Of a DNA stretch of 7,783 nucleotides, positions 1 through 5,686 are shown one piece after another (positions within the stretch are counted from its first letter, which is position 1; each line of letters starts with the position of its first letter). Position numbers and translations under genes: made by a program. Below the pieces are notes generated by a model. It was given only the letters and a program-made list of their open reading frames with translations, did not search any database and was not told the DNA's origin. Origin of the DNA: Treponema sp. (GTDB lineage Bacteria; Spirochaetota; Spirochaetia; Treponematales; Treponemataceae). The stretch spans positions 1 to 7,783 of the forward strand of contig JAEDFX010000099.1 of assembly GCA_016297805.1 (NCBI GenBank). Reading direction: 5' to 3'.

Positions 1-1083
1 TCAATCTGTTGTTGTGTATCTGCTACACAGACTGGTAAAGAAATGCAGTTCTTCGGAGCTCGTGCTAACTTGGCTAAAGCTCTTCTTTACGCTTTCAACG
101 GTGGTAAAGATGAACACATCAAGAAGGGACAGCAGATTGGTCCTAACTACGAACCAATCACATACGATACAATCGATGCTTCTAACTACAAAGAAGTTGA
201 AAAGAAATACCTTGCTATGCTCGAATGGTTGGCAGATGTATACGTAAACGTATTGAATGCTATCCACTACATGCATGATAAATACTACTACGAAGCTGCT
301 GAATTGGCTTTGGAAGATACAGATATCAAACGTACATTCGCTACTGGTATTGCTGGTTTCTCTCATGTAGTAGACTCACTCTCAGCTATGAAATATGCAA
401 AAGTTCACGTAGAACGCGAACAGTATCAGGTAACTGATAAAGCAGGTAACGTAGTTGATACAGTAACTCTCGTAAAAGACTTCAAGGTAGAAGGTGACTT
501 CCCACGTTATGGTCAGGATGATGACCGTGCAGACGAAATCGCTGTATGGTTGCTCAAGACATTCATGAACATGATTAAGAAACATCCAACATACCGCAAT
601 GCTGAACCATCTACATCTATCCTTACAATTACTTCAAACGTTGTATACGGTAAGGCTACAGGTGCTCTTCCTAACGGACGTCCAGCTGGTGCTCCATTCT
701 CTCCAGGTGCTTCTCCATCTTACGGTGCAGAAACAAAAGGTTTGATCAAGTCTTTGAACTCAGTTGCAAAACTTCCATACCACTACGCTTTGGATGGTAT
801 TTCAAATACTCAGACAATCAACCCATCTGCTCTTGGACACGAAAAAGGTGAACAGATTAACAACCTGGTAAGCGTTCTCGATGGATACTTCTCACAGGGA
901 TCACACCACTTGAACGTAAACGTATTCGGTGTTGAAAAACTTAAGGATTGTCAGGCTCATCCAGAAAAACCTGAATATGCTAACTTCACAGTTCGTGTAT
1001 CTGGTTATGCTGTACGCTTCATCAACCTTACAAAAGAACAGCAGGACGACGTAATCGCACGTACATGTCACGCAGCTCTTTAG
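1..1083 (+). CDS. pflB: Pyruvate formate-lyase (formate C-acetyltransferase), C-terminal part
   Basis: Glycyl-radical enzyme converting pyruvate plus CoA to acetyl-CoA plus formate in anaerobic fermentation; cytosolic. The 5' end lies outside the window: the reading frame is open from base 1, so the ATG at 43 is internal. The visible 360 codons correspond to roughly the last 45% of a ~760-residue PflB. The active-site region reads SICCCVS (1-21); the Cys pair matching E. coli Cys418/Cys419 is at 10-15, and an extra Cys replaces the usual preceding Ala. MQFFGARANLAK follows from 43. The glycyl-radical loop RVSGYAVRF has its radical Gly at 1003-1005 and is followed by LTKEQQ. Compared with E. 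coli PflB as I recall it, about 13 extra residues sit near 409-480. All 13 Phe codons are TTC, unlike the neighbouring HAD gene, which fits a highly expressed gene. Stop TAG 1081-1083, followed by a terminator. Identity is very secure; its activase is encoded at 5687-6439. Confidence 0.97.
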   Translation, partial: SICCCVSATQTGKEMQFFGARANLAKALLYAFNGGKDEHIKKGQQIGPNYEPITYDTIDASNYKEVEKKYLAMLEWLADVYVNVLNAIHYMHDKYYYEAAELALEDTDIKRTFATGIAGFSHVVDSLSAMKYAKVHVEREQYQVTDKAGNVVDTVTLVKDFKVEGDFPRYGQDDDRADEIAVWLLKTFMNMIKKHPTYRNAEPSTSILTITSNVVYGKATGALPNGRPAGAPFSPGASPSYGAETKGLIKSLNSVAKLPYHYALDGISNTQTINPSALGHEKGEQINNLVSVLDGYFSQGSHHLNVNVFGVEKLKDCQAHPEKPEYANFTVRVSGYAVRFINLTKEQQDDVIARTCHAAL

Positions 1084-1084
1084 T

Positions 1085-1119
1085 AATTAAGAATTAAGAA
1101 TGCGGAATTAAGAATTATT
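1085..1119. repeat. AT-rich heptamer tandem repeat (AATTAAG type)
   Basis: Five consecutive 7-base units in perfect register directly after the pflB stop: AATTAAG (1085), AATTAAG (1092), AATGCGG (1099), AATTAAG (1106), AATTATT (1113). Three units are identical, one is a GC-containing variant and the last is degenerate. There is no matching coding frame. The style recalls the short tandemly repeated heptamers described in some cyanobacterial genomes and AT-rich repeats in other bacteria, but that comparison is from memory. Function unknown. Confidence 0.7.
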
Positions 1120-1130
1120 GGTTTCGCATT
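1099..1130 (+). other. Imperfect hairpin overlapping the heptamer repeat
   Basis: Bases 1099-1107 (AATGCGGAA) can pair with 1122-1130 (TTTCGCATT): nine pairs including one G-T, with a 14-base loop. The variant heptamer AATGCGG supplies the GC core of the stem. The downstream sequence contains AATTTT but no clean T-run, so this is not called a terminator; it may protect the 3' end of the pflB transcript or be incidental. Confidence 0.35.
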
Positions 1131-1149
1131 TCTGAATTTTCTTTACGAC

Positions 1150-1183
1150 TCCCATTGCCAGTTTTGGTGATGGGATTTTTTTT
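1150..1183 (+). terminator. Rho-independent terminator of pflB
   Basis: The stem TCCCATTGCC (1150-1159) pairs with GGTGATGGGA (1166-1175): ten consecutive pairs, two of them G-T. The loop is AGTTTT, and eight T's follow (1176-1183). It lies 67 bases after the pflB stop and is the natural end of the pflB transcript. Confidence 0.88.
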
Positions 1184-1193
1184 GCATAATGGT

Positions 1194-1222
1194 TTGTAAT
1201 TTTTCACTAATAACATTCTAAA
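1194..1222 (+). promoter_or_regulatory. Weak candidate sigma-70 promoter for the HAD operon
   Basis: TTGTAA (1194-1199, 4/6 to TTGACA) and TCTAAA (1217-1222, 4/6 to TATAAT) are separated by 17 bases, between the pflB terminator and the HAD gene. If real, transcription would start near 1229, inside the inverted repeat at 1220-1258. Such matches are easy to find by chance in AT-rich DNA, so this is only a suggestion. Confidence 0.2.
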
Positions 1223-1261
1223 GTGATACACTGATGTCAGTCATCGGTGTACCACTTTTTT
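1220..1261 (+). terminator. Long inverted repeat with T-run: second terminator, attenuator or operator
   Basis: Left arm 1220-1236 pairs with right arm 1242-1258 over 17 positions with one A-C mismatch (1226/1252) and one T-G pair (1232/1246). The loop is TCAGT, and the right arm runs into six T's (1256-1261). The outer arms are AAAGTG and CACTTT. By form it is a rho-independent terminator, yet it ends only 20 bases before the probable HAD start. It could back up the pflB terminator, attenuate the HAD operon, or be a protein-binding palindrome. A nested palindrome ACTGATGTCAGT (1230-1241) overlaps it. Confidence 0.65.
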
Positions 1262-1281
1262 ATTTTGTAGTAATATGCCTT

Positions 1282-1920
1282 ATGTTTGATTATTACTTTT
1301 TTGATTTGGACGGCACATTAACAAATCCTGCCCTTGGTATTACAAATTCATTTAAGCATGCCTTAAACGAACTTGGTTTAGAAATTCCATCTTACGAACA
1401 GCTTTGTTCCTATATTGGACCACCACTTATTGCAACCTTTAAAAAATTCTACAATTACAATGACGAACAGGCAGCTATTGGTGTAAAAAAATATCGGGAA
1501 TATTTTGCCCATAAAGGACTTTTTGAAAATGAAGTTTATGAGGGAATTGAAGAACTTTTAGAATATTTAAAATCAAAAGATAAACATCTGGTAGTTGCAA
1601 CATCAAAACCAGAGCCTTATGCAAAACAGATTCTTGAACATTTTAATCTGGCAAAATATTTTGATTATATTTGTGGAAGTAATCTGGATGAAACTCGCAG
1701 TAAAAAAGGAGAAGTAATTGCCTATGCTCTTGAAACCTGTGGAAATCCAGATAAGTCAAAAGTTCTTATGATTGGTGATAGAGAACACGATATTATTGGA
1801 GCAAAGGAAAATAATCTGAAAAGCTGTGGTGTGTTATTTGGTTTTGGTTCTCGTGAAGAACTGGAAAAAGCCGGAGCAGATTACATAGCAGAAAAAGTAA
1901 AAGATTTAGAGAGAATATAA
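1282..1920 (+). CDS. HAD-superfamily hydrolase, phosphoglycolate phosphatase-like
   Basis: Predicted cytosolic phosphatase of 212 residues, the usual length for Gph/PpaX-like HAD enzymes. Motif I DLDGT is at residues 8-12 (nucleophile Asp8, acid/base Asp10). Motif II VVATSKP has Thr107. The motif III Lys is probably Lys142 in SKKGEVI. Motif IV GDREHD is at 165-170. The stretch between motifs I and II has the length of an alpha-helical C1 cap. Substrate cannot be read from sequence: 2-phosphoglycolate, pyrophosphate or a nucleotide are all possible. An in-frame ATG at 1234 would add 16 hydrophobic residues, but that ATG lies inside the hairpin and its T-run; ATG 1282 puts motif I at the family-typical position. 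No clear Shine-Dalgarno precedes 1282, which is odd. Codon use is AT-ending (11 of 12 Phe are TTT). It is followed after one base by the pseudouridine synthase, suggesting translational coupling. Confidence 0.88.
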   Translation: MFDYYFFDLDGTLTNPALGITNSFKHALNELGLEIPSYEQLCSYIGPPLIATFKKFYNYNDEQAAIGVKKYREYFAHKGLFENEVYEGIEELLEYLKSKDKHLVVATSKPEPYAKQILEHFNLAKYFDYICGSNLDETRSKKGEVIAYALETCGNPDKSKVLMIGDREHDIIGAKENNLKSCGVLFGFGSREELEKAGADYIAEKVKDLERI

Positions 1921-1921
1921 A

Positions 1922-2854
1922 ATGTCATACGTAAAAGCATCAACACAATATAAAAGAGAACATAAGGCTGATTATGGTCATGAAAAAATAGAGATTCTGT
2001 ATCAGGATCAATATATCGTAGTAATAAATAAACCTACAGGTTTATTGTCTGTTCCATATCCTGGAAGTAAGGTTAGAACAGCCCAGTCAGTGTTGGAAGA
2101 AATCCTCAGAAAGCAAGGTACTGTAAACGCTAAGCATAAACCATATGTAGTTCATCGTCTTGACCGTGATACTAGTGGTGTTATGATGTTTGCACTTACA
2201 GAACAGGCACAGCAGAAAATTATGAATACCTGGCATACAATGGTGACAGAAAGACTTTATCATGCTCTTGCAGAAAATTCACCAAAGGCAGATTTACATA
2301 CTCCAGAAGGATTAATAGATGATGCACTTGCCCAAAATGCTCATAATGTAGGATTTGTTCCAAAGCAAGGGGATGTAGATAAGAAAGGACATGAATTTAA
2401 AACAGTAGCCGCAAGAACTCATTATAAAAAAATTCTTGAAGGTCCAACACATACAATTTTTGAACTTTCTCTAGATACAGGTAAAAAAAATCAGATTCGT
2501 GCTCATCTTGCTGCACATGGTTATCCTCTGGCAGGTGATGAAGAACATAGGGCTCATACAGATCCATTTCATCGCTTGTGTCTTCATGCTAGAACCTTGG
2601 AGTTTAATCATCCTTTTACAGGGGAACATATGATTTTTGAAGTTCCAGAACCAGAAGAGTGGATTGATTATACAAAAAAAGGCGATAAACATCCTGAAAC
2701 TCCAGTATGGATGGTAGAAAAAACAGAAAAGTTCGCAAAAATGAAAAAGGCTGATGATAAAGATGAGTTAAAGTTGGGAGAACGTAAGCTTTCAAGAAAA
2801 GCTGCCGCTCATATGGATTTTATTCAGCAGGGAAGAAATCATGGAAGACGTTAA
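1922..2854 (+). CDS. RluA-family RNA pseudouridine synthase
   Basis: Isomerises specific uridines in rRNA or tRNA to pseudouridine; cytosolic; 310 residues. The catalytic motif HRLDRDTSG is at residues 78-86, with catalytic Asp81 (codon 2162-2164). Further family marks are the N-terminal INKPTGLLSVP (35-45), the later GKKNQIRAHLAAHGYPLAGD block, and LHARTLEFNHPFTGE. No S4 RNA-binding domain is evident at the N terminus. The last ~50 residues form a Lys/Arg-rich tail (ending GRNHGRR) that could help bind RNA. Which of RluA, RluC, RluD or another subgroup it is, and the target uridine, cannot be decided here, so no symbol is given. The start ATG 1922 is one base after the HAD stop, with GAGAG at 1909-1913 as ribosome-binding site inside the upstream gene. 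Its 3' end overlaps the next gene by 14 bases. Confidence 0.93.
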   Translation: MSYVKASTQYKREHKADYGHEKIEILYQDQYIVVINKPTGLLSVPYPGSKVRTAQSVLEEILRKQGTVNAKHKPYVVHRLDRDTSGVMMFALTEQAQQKIMNTWHTMVTERLYHALAENSPKADLHTPEGLIDDALAQNAHNVGFVPKQGDVDKKGHEFKTVAARTHYKKILEGPTHTIFELSLDTGKKNQIRAHLAAHGYPLAGDEEHRAHTDPFHRLCLHARTLEFNHPFTGEHMIFEVPEPEEWIDYTKKGDKHPETPVWMVEKTEKFAKMKKADDKDELKLGERKLSRKAAAHMDFIQQGRNHGRR

Positions 2855-3413
2855 GTTGAGAGTAGTAAATCCGGAAGATGCAGAAGAGCTTCTTGGAATT
2901 TATACATATTATGTGGAAAACACTTCCATAACTTTTGAATGGGAAGTTCCTTCAATTGAAGAATTCCGTTCAAGAATTGAAAATACTTTGAAGAAGTATC
3001 CATATATAGTGGCTGTTCATAATGAGAAAATAATTGCCTATGCTTATGCAAGTCCTTTTAAAACCCGGGCAGCATATGATTGGGCAATAGAAACTTCTAT
3101 ATACGTACATAAGGATTTCCGCCGTAGTGGAGTAGGCCGAAAGATTCTTTTAAAACTGGAAGAATTACTTGCTAAACAGAATATTCTGAATGTAAATGCA
3201 TGTATTGCTTATCCACCAGTGGAAGATGAGTACCTTACAAAAGATAGTGTTCGTTTTCATGAAAAAATGGGATACAGGCTGGTAGGTGAATTTCATCAGT
3301 GCGGATATAAGTTTAATCGCTGGTATAATATGGTCTGGATGGAGAAAATGATAGGTGAACATGTTGTAAATCAACCTAAAATTGTTGTTTTTCAGCCAAA
3401 GAATGAAATTTAA
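2841..3413 (+). CDS. GNAT-family N-acetyltransferase, phosphinothricin/MnaT-like
   Basis: Transfers acetyl from acetyl-CoA to an amino group; 190 residues, cytosolic. The sequence follows the Pat/Bar/MnaT (YncA) subgroup: N-terminal LRVVNPEDAEELLGIY, then ASPFKTRAAYDWAIETSIYV at 70-89 with a candidate catalytic Glu84. The acetyl-CoA pyrophosphate loop RRSGVG is at 94-99, and the C-terminal SVRFHEKMGY and GYKFNRWYNMVWMEK blocks follow. Known members acetylate phosphinothricin, methionine sulfoximine or methionine sulfone; in a gut or oral anaerobe the natural substrate is more likely an amino-acid analogue, but this is inference. About 20 residues extend beyond the usual fold end. The start ATG 2841 lies inside the pseudouridine synthase gene (14-base overlap) with AGGGAAG at 2829-2835 as ribosome-binding site, so the two are almost certainly co-transcribed and translationally coupled. 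No terminator hairpin was found just after the stop. Confidence 0.9.
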   Translation: MEDVKLRVVNPEDAEELLGIYTYYVENTSITFEWEVPSIEEFRSRIENTLKKYPYIVAVHNEKIIAYAYASPFKTRAAYDWAIETSIYVHKDFRRSGVGRKILLKLEELLAKQNILNVNACIAYPPVEDEYLTKDSVRFHEKMGYRLVGEFHQCGYKFNRWYNMVWMEKMIGEHVVNQPKIVVFQPKNEI

Positions 3414-3415
3414 AC

Positions 3416-3444
3416 TTGTTTTAATGGTTTTTCTGGGGGATAAT
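3416..3444 (+). promoter_or_regulatory. Candidate promoter of the chemoreceptor gene
   Basis: TTGTTT (3416-3421) and GATAAT (3439-3444, 5/6 to TATAAT) are 17 bases apart in the 82-base gap before the chemoreceptor. The same -10 can be read as GGGGATAA (3436-3443), 6/8 to the flagellar sigma-28 element GCCGATAA, which would suit a chemotaxis gene. However, no TAAA stands at the standard 15-base distance; the nearest TAAA is at 3411-3414, 21 bases upstream. The sigma class is therefore undecided. Confidence 0.4.
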
Positions 3445-3483
3445 ATTAGTATCTATAAATATTGTTAAATTTGTGTGCTATTA

Positions 3484-3489
3484 AGGAGA
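3484..3489 (+). promoter_or_regulatory. Shine-Dalgarno site fixing the chemoreceptor start
   Basis: AGGAGA at 3484-3489 with a 6-base spacer before ATG 3496. A GTG at 3475 in the same frame would place this site inside the coding region and add seven residues (reading LLRRYF after the start) with no ribosome-binding site of its own, so 3496 is preferred. Confidence 0.85.
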
Positions 3490-3495
3490 TATTTT

Positions 3496-5556
3496 ATGGG
3501 TAAGAAAAAACGTGAGGGTAAATTATTCATTAGGATTGCAGGAATTATTGCGATTATAATGATTTTTTTGAATTTGTGTGAGACATTTATTGTAGCAGGA
3601 CATACAGAAAAACAGGTTACAGAACTTAGTACTGAACGTTATGTTGACGTATCAAATGGTTATGCATCTAACATTAGCCAGATTCTGGATGAGTACTTTG
3701 CTCACCTTGATTACTATGTAAACCATGATGTTGTTCAGACACAGGATACAAATATTATTGTACAGTGGCTTCGTGCTCATGAATCTCTCCGTTTTAAGGA
3801 TTTCGATTATGTTGCATGGGTAGATAAAAATGCAGATTTCTATTCTGATATTGGAACTCATACAAATATTAAAGATAGAGATTATTTTCAGGCTATAATG
3901 CAGCAGGGAAAGGATATTTTCATTGATAATCCTGTAAGTTCAAAAACATCAGGACAGACAATTGTTCATATTTCCCGAGCTGCTAAAGTAAACGGTAAAA
4001 CAGTTGGTTTCTTCTGTGCTGTAGTAAATATCAATCATCTTTCTGTTCTTCTTGATGATGTAAATATGGGTAACAACGGTATTGCGATGTTGGTTTCTGG
4101 TGATGGCCAGACAATTGCAAAAGTTGGTGCTAAAGATATGCTTGATCTGGATATTGATGTTTCAAAATATACAGATTCTTCTGTTATTAATACTGAATTC
4201 TTATCAAACCTTAATGGAGCTGGACAGGTTTACAATATTGTAAGACCAATTTCAAATACTAAATGGTCTACAGTATTTCTTATTAAAGAATCAGCTATTA
4301 CTGCAATTTCAACTGGTATTGGAAGATACATTACAGGCTTCTCAATACTTCTTGCCGTTCTTGTAGTAATGGTAATTGCAATTGTTGTATATATATCAAC
4401 TAAACCTCTTGCCGTTCTTGAAAAAGCTATTAAAGAAATTGCAACAGGAAATGCCGATCTTACAAAACGTATAGATATTAAAGCAAATAATGAAATTGGA
4501 CGTGTTGTACAAGGATTCAATCAGTTCTCTGAGAAGCTTCAGGATATTGTATCTTCAATCAAAGAAACAAAAGAAGGTCTTGTTACAGCTGGTCAGAATT
4601 TGAATCAGAGTACATCAGATACTGCTGCTGCAATTACAGAAATTATTGCAAATATTGACAGTATGGGTAACAGTATTTCTTCACAGTCTAATTCTGTAAA
4701 TCAGACTGCTGGTGCTGTAAATCAGATTGCTTCAAATATTGAATCATTGAATAATATGATTGAATCTCAGTCTGCAAGTGTTACACAGGCTTCTGCCGCT
4801 GTAGAAGAAATGATTGGAAATATTAATTCTGTAAGTAATTCTGTTGATAGAATGGCTGTGCAGTTTAAGGATCTTGAAGAGAAATCTATTGCTGGTCTTC
4901 AGTTGCAGGATGAAGTATCTAACAAAATGGAACTTATTGAATCTGAATCTGAAGCTTTGCAGGAAGCCAATACGGTTATTGCAAATATTGCGGAACAGAC
5001 AAACTTGCTGGCTATGAACGCCGCAATTGAAGCTGCTCATGCGGGCGAAGCAGGTAAGGGATTCTCGGTTGTTGCTGATGAAATTCGTAAGCTTTCAGAG
5101 AATTCAACATCTCAATCAAACTCAATTGGTGCTCAGCTTAAGAAGATTATTGATAGTATTTCTGAAATGGTTGCTGCTTCAGAAGAAGCTAAACAGTCAT
5201 TCTCTGCAGTGTCTGCCGGAATTAATGAGACAAACTCTCTTGTTCAGGAAATCTCTGGTTCTATGGCAGAACAGCAGGAAGGTTCACGTCAGATTTCTGA
5301 AGCCCTTAGTGCTATGAATGATAGTACATCTGAAGTTCGAAGTGCATCTATGGAAATGGCAGAAGGAAATAAGTCAATTCTTGCCGAAATTCAGAATTTG
5401 CAGGATGCAACATTCACTATGAAGTCAGGTATGGATGAAATGTCAGTCGGTGCTACACAGATTAACAGAACTGGTAGTGAACTTTCTAATATTTCAGACC
5501 AGATGGATGTTTCTATTAAGACAATTGGTGAAGAAGTAGATAAATTTAAGGTTTAA
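3496..5556 (+). CDS. Methyl-accepting chemotaxis protein with periplasmic dCache-type sensor
   Basis: Inner-membrane chemoreceptor of 686 residues that signals through CheW/CheA to the flagellar motor. A basic N terminus (MGKKKREGK) precedes TM1 at about 10-34. A ~245-residue extracytoplasmic domain (35-280) has dCache character, including DRDYFQAI at 127-134. TM2 is about 281-301 and HAMP about 302-355 (NNEIGRVVQGFNQFSEKL). The signalling coiled coil runs from about 360 to 680. The hairpin tip starts at Glu500 (EQTNLLAMNAAIEAAHAGE) and continues GKGFSVVADEIRKLSENS. A likely methylation pair is Glu437-Glu438 in ASAAVEEMIG. The sensor lacks the R-x-W-Y form of the dCache amino-acid-binding signature (it has R-D-Y-F at 128-131), so the ligand is unknown. 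There is no C-terminal NWETF-like pentapeptide (end: EEVDKFKV). It appears to be a single-gene unit with a candidate promoter at 3416-3444 and a terminator at 5587-5631; no other chemotaxis gene lies nearby. Confidence 0.95.
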   Translation: MGKKKREGKLFIRIAGIIAIIMIFLNLCETFIVAGHTEKQVTELSTERYVDVSNGYASNISQILDEYFAHLDYYVNHDVVQTQDTNIIVQWLRAHESLRFKDFDYVAWVDKNADFYSDIGTHTNIKDRDYFQAIMQQGKDIFIDNPVSSKTSGQTIVHISRAAKVNGKTVGFFCAVVNINHLSVLLDDVNMGNNGIAMLVSGDGQTIAKVGAKDMLDLDIDVSKYTDSSVINTEFLSNLNGAGQVYNIVRPISNTKWSTVFLIKESAITAISTGIGRYITGFSILLAVLVVMVIAIVVYISTKPLAVLEKAIKEIATGNADLTKRIDIKANNEIGRVVQGFNQFSEKLQDIVSSIKETKEGLVTAGQNLNQSTSDTAAAITEIIANIDSMGNSISSQSNSVNQTAGAVNQIASNIESLNNMIESQSASVTQASAAVEEMIGNINSVSNSVDRMAVQFKDLEEKSIAGLQLQDEVSNKMELIESESEALQEANTVIANIAEQTNLLAMNAAIEAAHAGEAGKGFSVVADEIRKLSENSTSQSNSIGAQLKKIIDSISEMVAASEEAKQSFSAVSAGINETNSLVQEISGSMAEQQEGSRQISEALSAMNDSTSEVRSASMEMAEGNKSILAEIQNLQDATFTMKSGMDEMSVGATQINRTGSELSNISDQMDVSIKTIGEEVDKFKV

Positions 5557-5586
5557 TCTTCTTAAATAATATTTCATAACTTATTG

Positions 5587-5631
5587 AAACCTTCGGATAA
5601 GGAGTGTAAACTTCTAACTCGAAGGTTTTTT
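5587..5631 (+). terminator. Rho-independent terminator after the chemoreceptor gene
   Basis: AAACCTTCG (5587-5595) pairs perfectly with CGAAGGTTT (5620-5628), and six T's run from 5626 to 5631. Inside the loop a second helix can stack: AGGAGT (5600-5605) with ACTTCT (5610-5615) around a GTAA tetraloop, including one G-T pair. It begins 30 bases after the chemoreceptor stop and separates that unit from pflA. Confidence 0.88.
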
Positions 5632-5648
5632 ATTTCGATATTCATGTT

Positions 5649-5670
5649 ATTGCCGGACTAATCTGGCAAT
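5649..5670 (+). other. Leader hairpin just upstream of the pflA ribosome-binding site
   Basis: ATTGCCGG (5649-5656) pairs with CTGGCAAT (5663-5670): eight pairs including one G-T, with loop ACTAAT. It ends seven bases before the GGAGG of pflA. The four T's that follow (5674-5677) are too short and too late for a good terminator. It may be a 5'-leader structure affecting pflA translation or mRNA stability, or an operator; no function is shown. Confidence 0.45.
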
Positions 5671-5686
5671 CTATTTTGGAGGAATT

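Noticed and set aside
1..366. 121-codon open frame on the minus strand over pflB
   Set aside because: It is a mirror of a strongly conserved + strand gene, has no recognisable protein features and is a product of the codon bias of pflB. The same holds for the other minus-strand frames, such as 4230-4520, 4744-5040 and 5791-6093.
43..1083. Complete pflB-like gene starting at ATG 43
   Set aside because: The frame is open to base 1, and the residues before 43 are the conserved active-site motif of PflB, so the gene enters from upstream and this Met is internal.
1234..1281. N-terminal extension of the HAD protein starting at ATG 1234 with a hydrophobic, membrane-like stretch
   Set aside because: The stretch is encoded by the right arm and T-run of a hairpin, which yields the run of Leu/Phe/Tyr/Val by base composition. 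The HAD motif I normally lies within the first ~10 residues, as it does from ATG 1282.
3475..3495. GTG start for the chemoreceptor
   Set aside because: The only good Shine-Dalgarno (3484-3489) would be inside the coding region; ATG 3496 has it at the right distance.
5027..5317. 96-codon + strand frame inside the chemoreceptor
   Set aside because: It overlaps the most conserved signalling tip in another frame, and its sequence is Leu/Lys-rich low-information text with no start site of its own.
5632..5686. Promoter, FNR-like or CRP-like site for pflA
   Set aside because: I could not find a -10/-35 pair with acceptable spacing, nor a TTGAT-N4-ATCAA or TGTGA-N6-TCACA palindrome; the only palindrome is the hairpin at 5649-5670.
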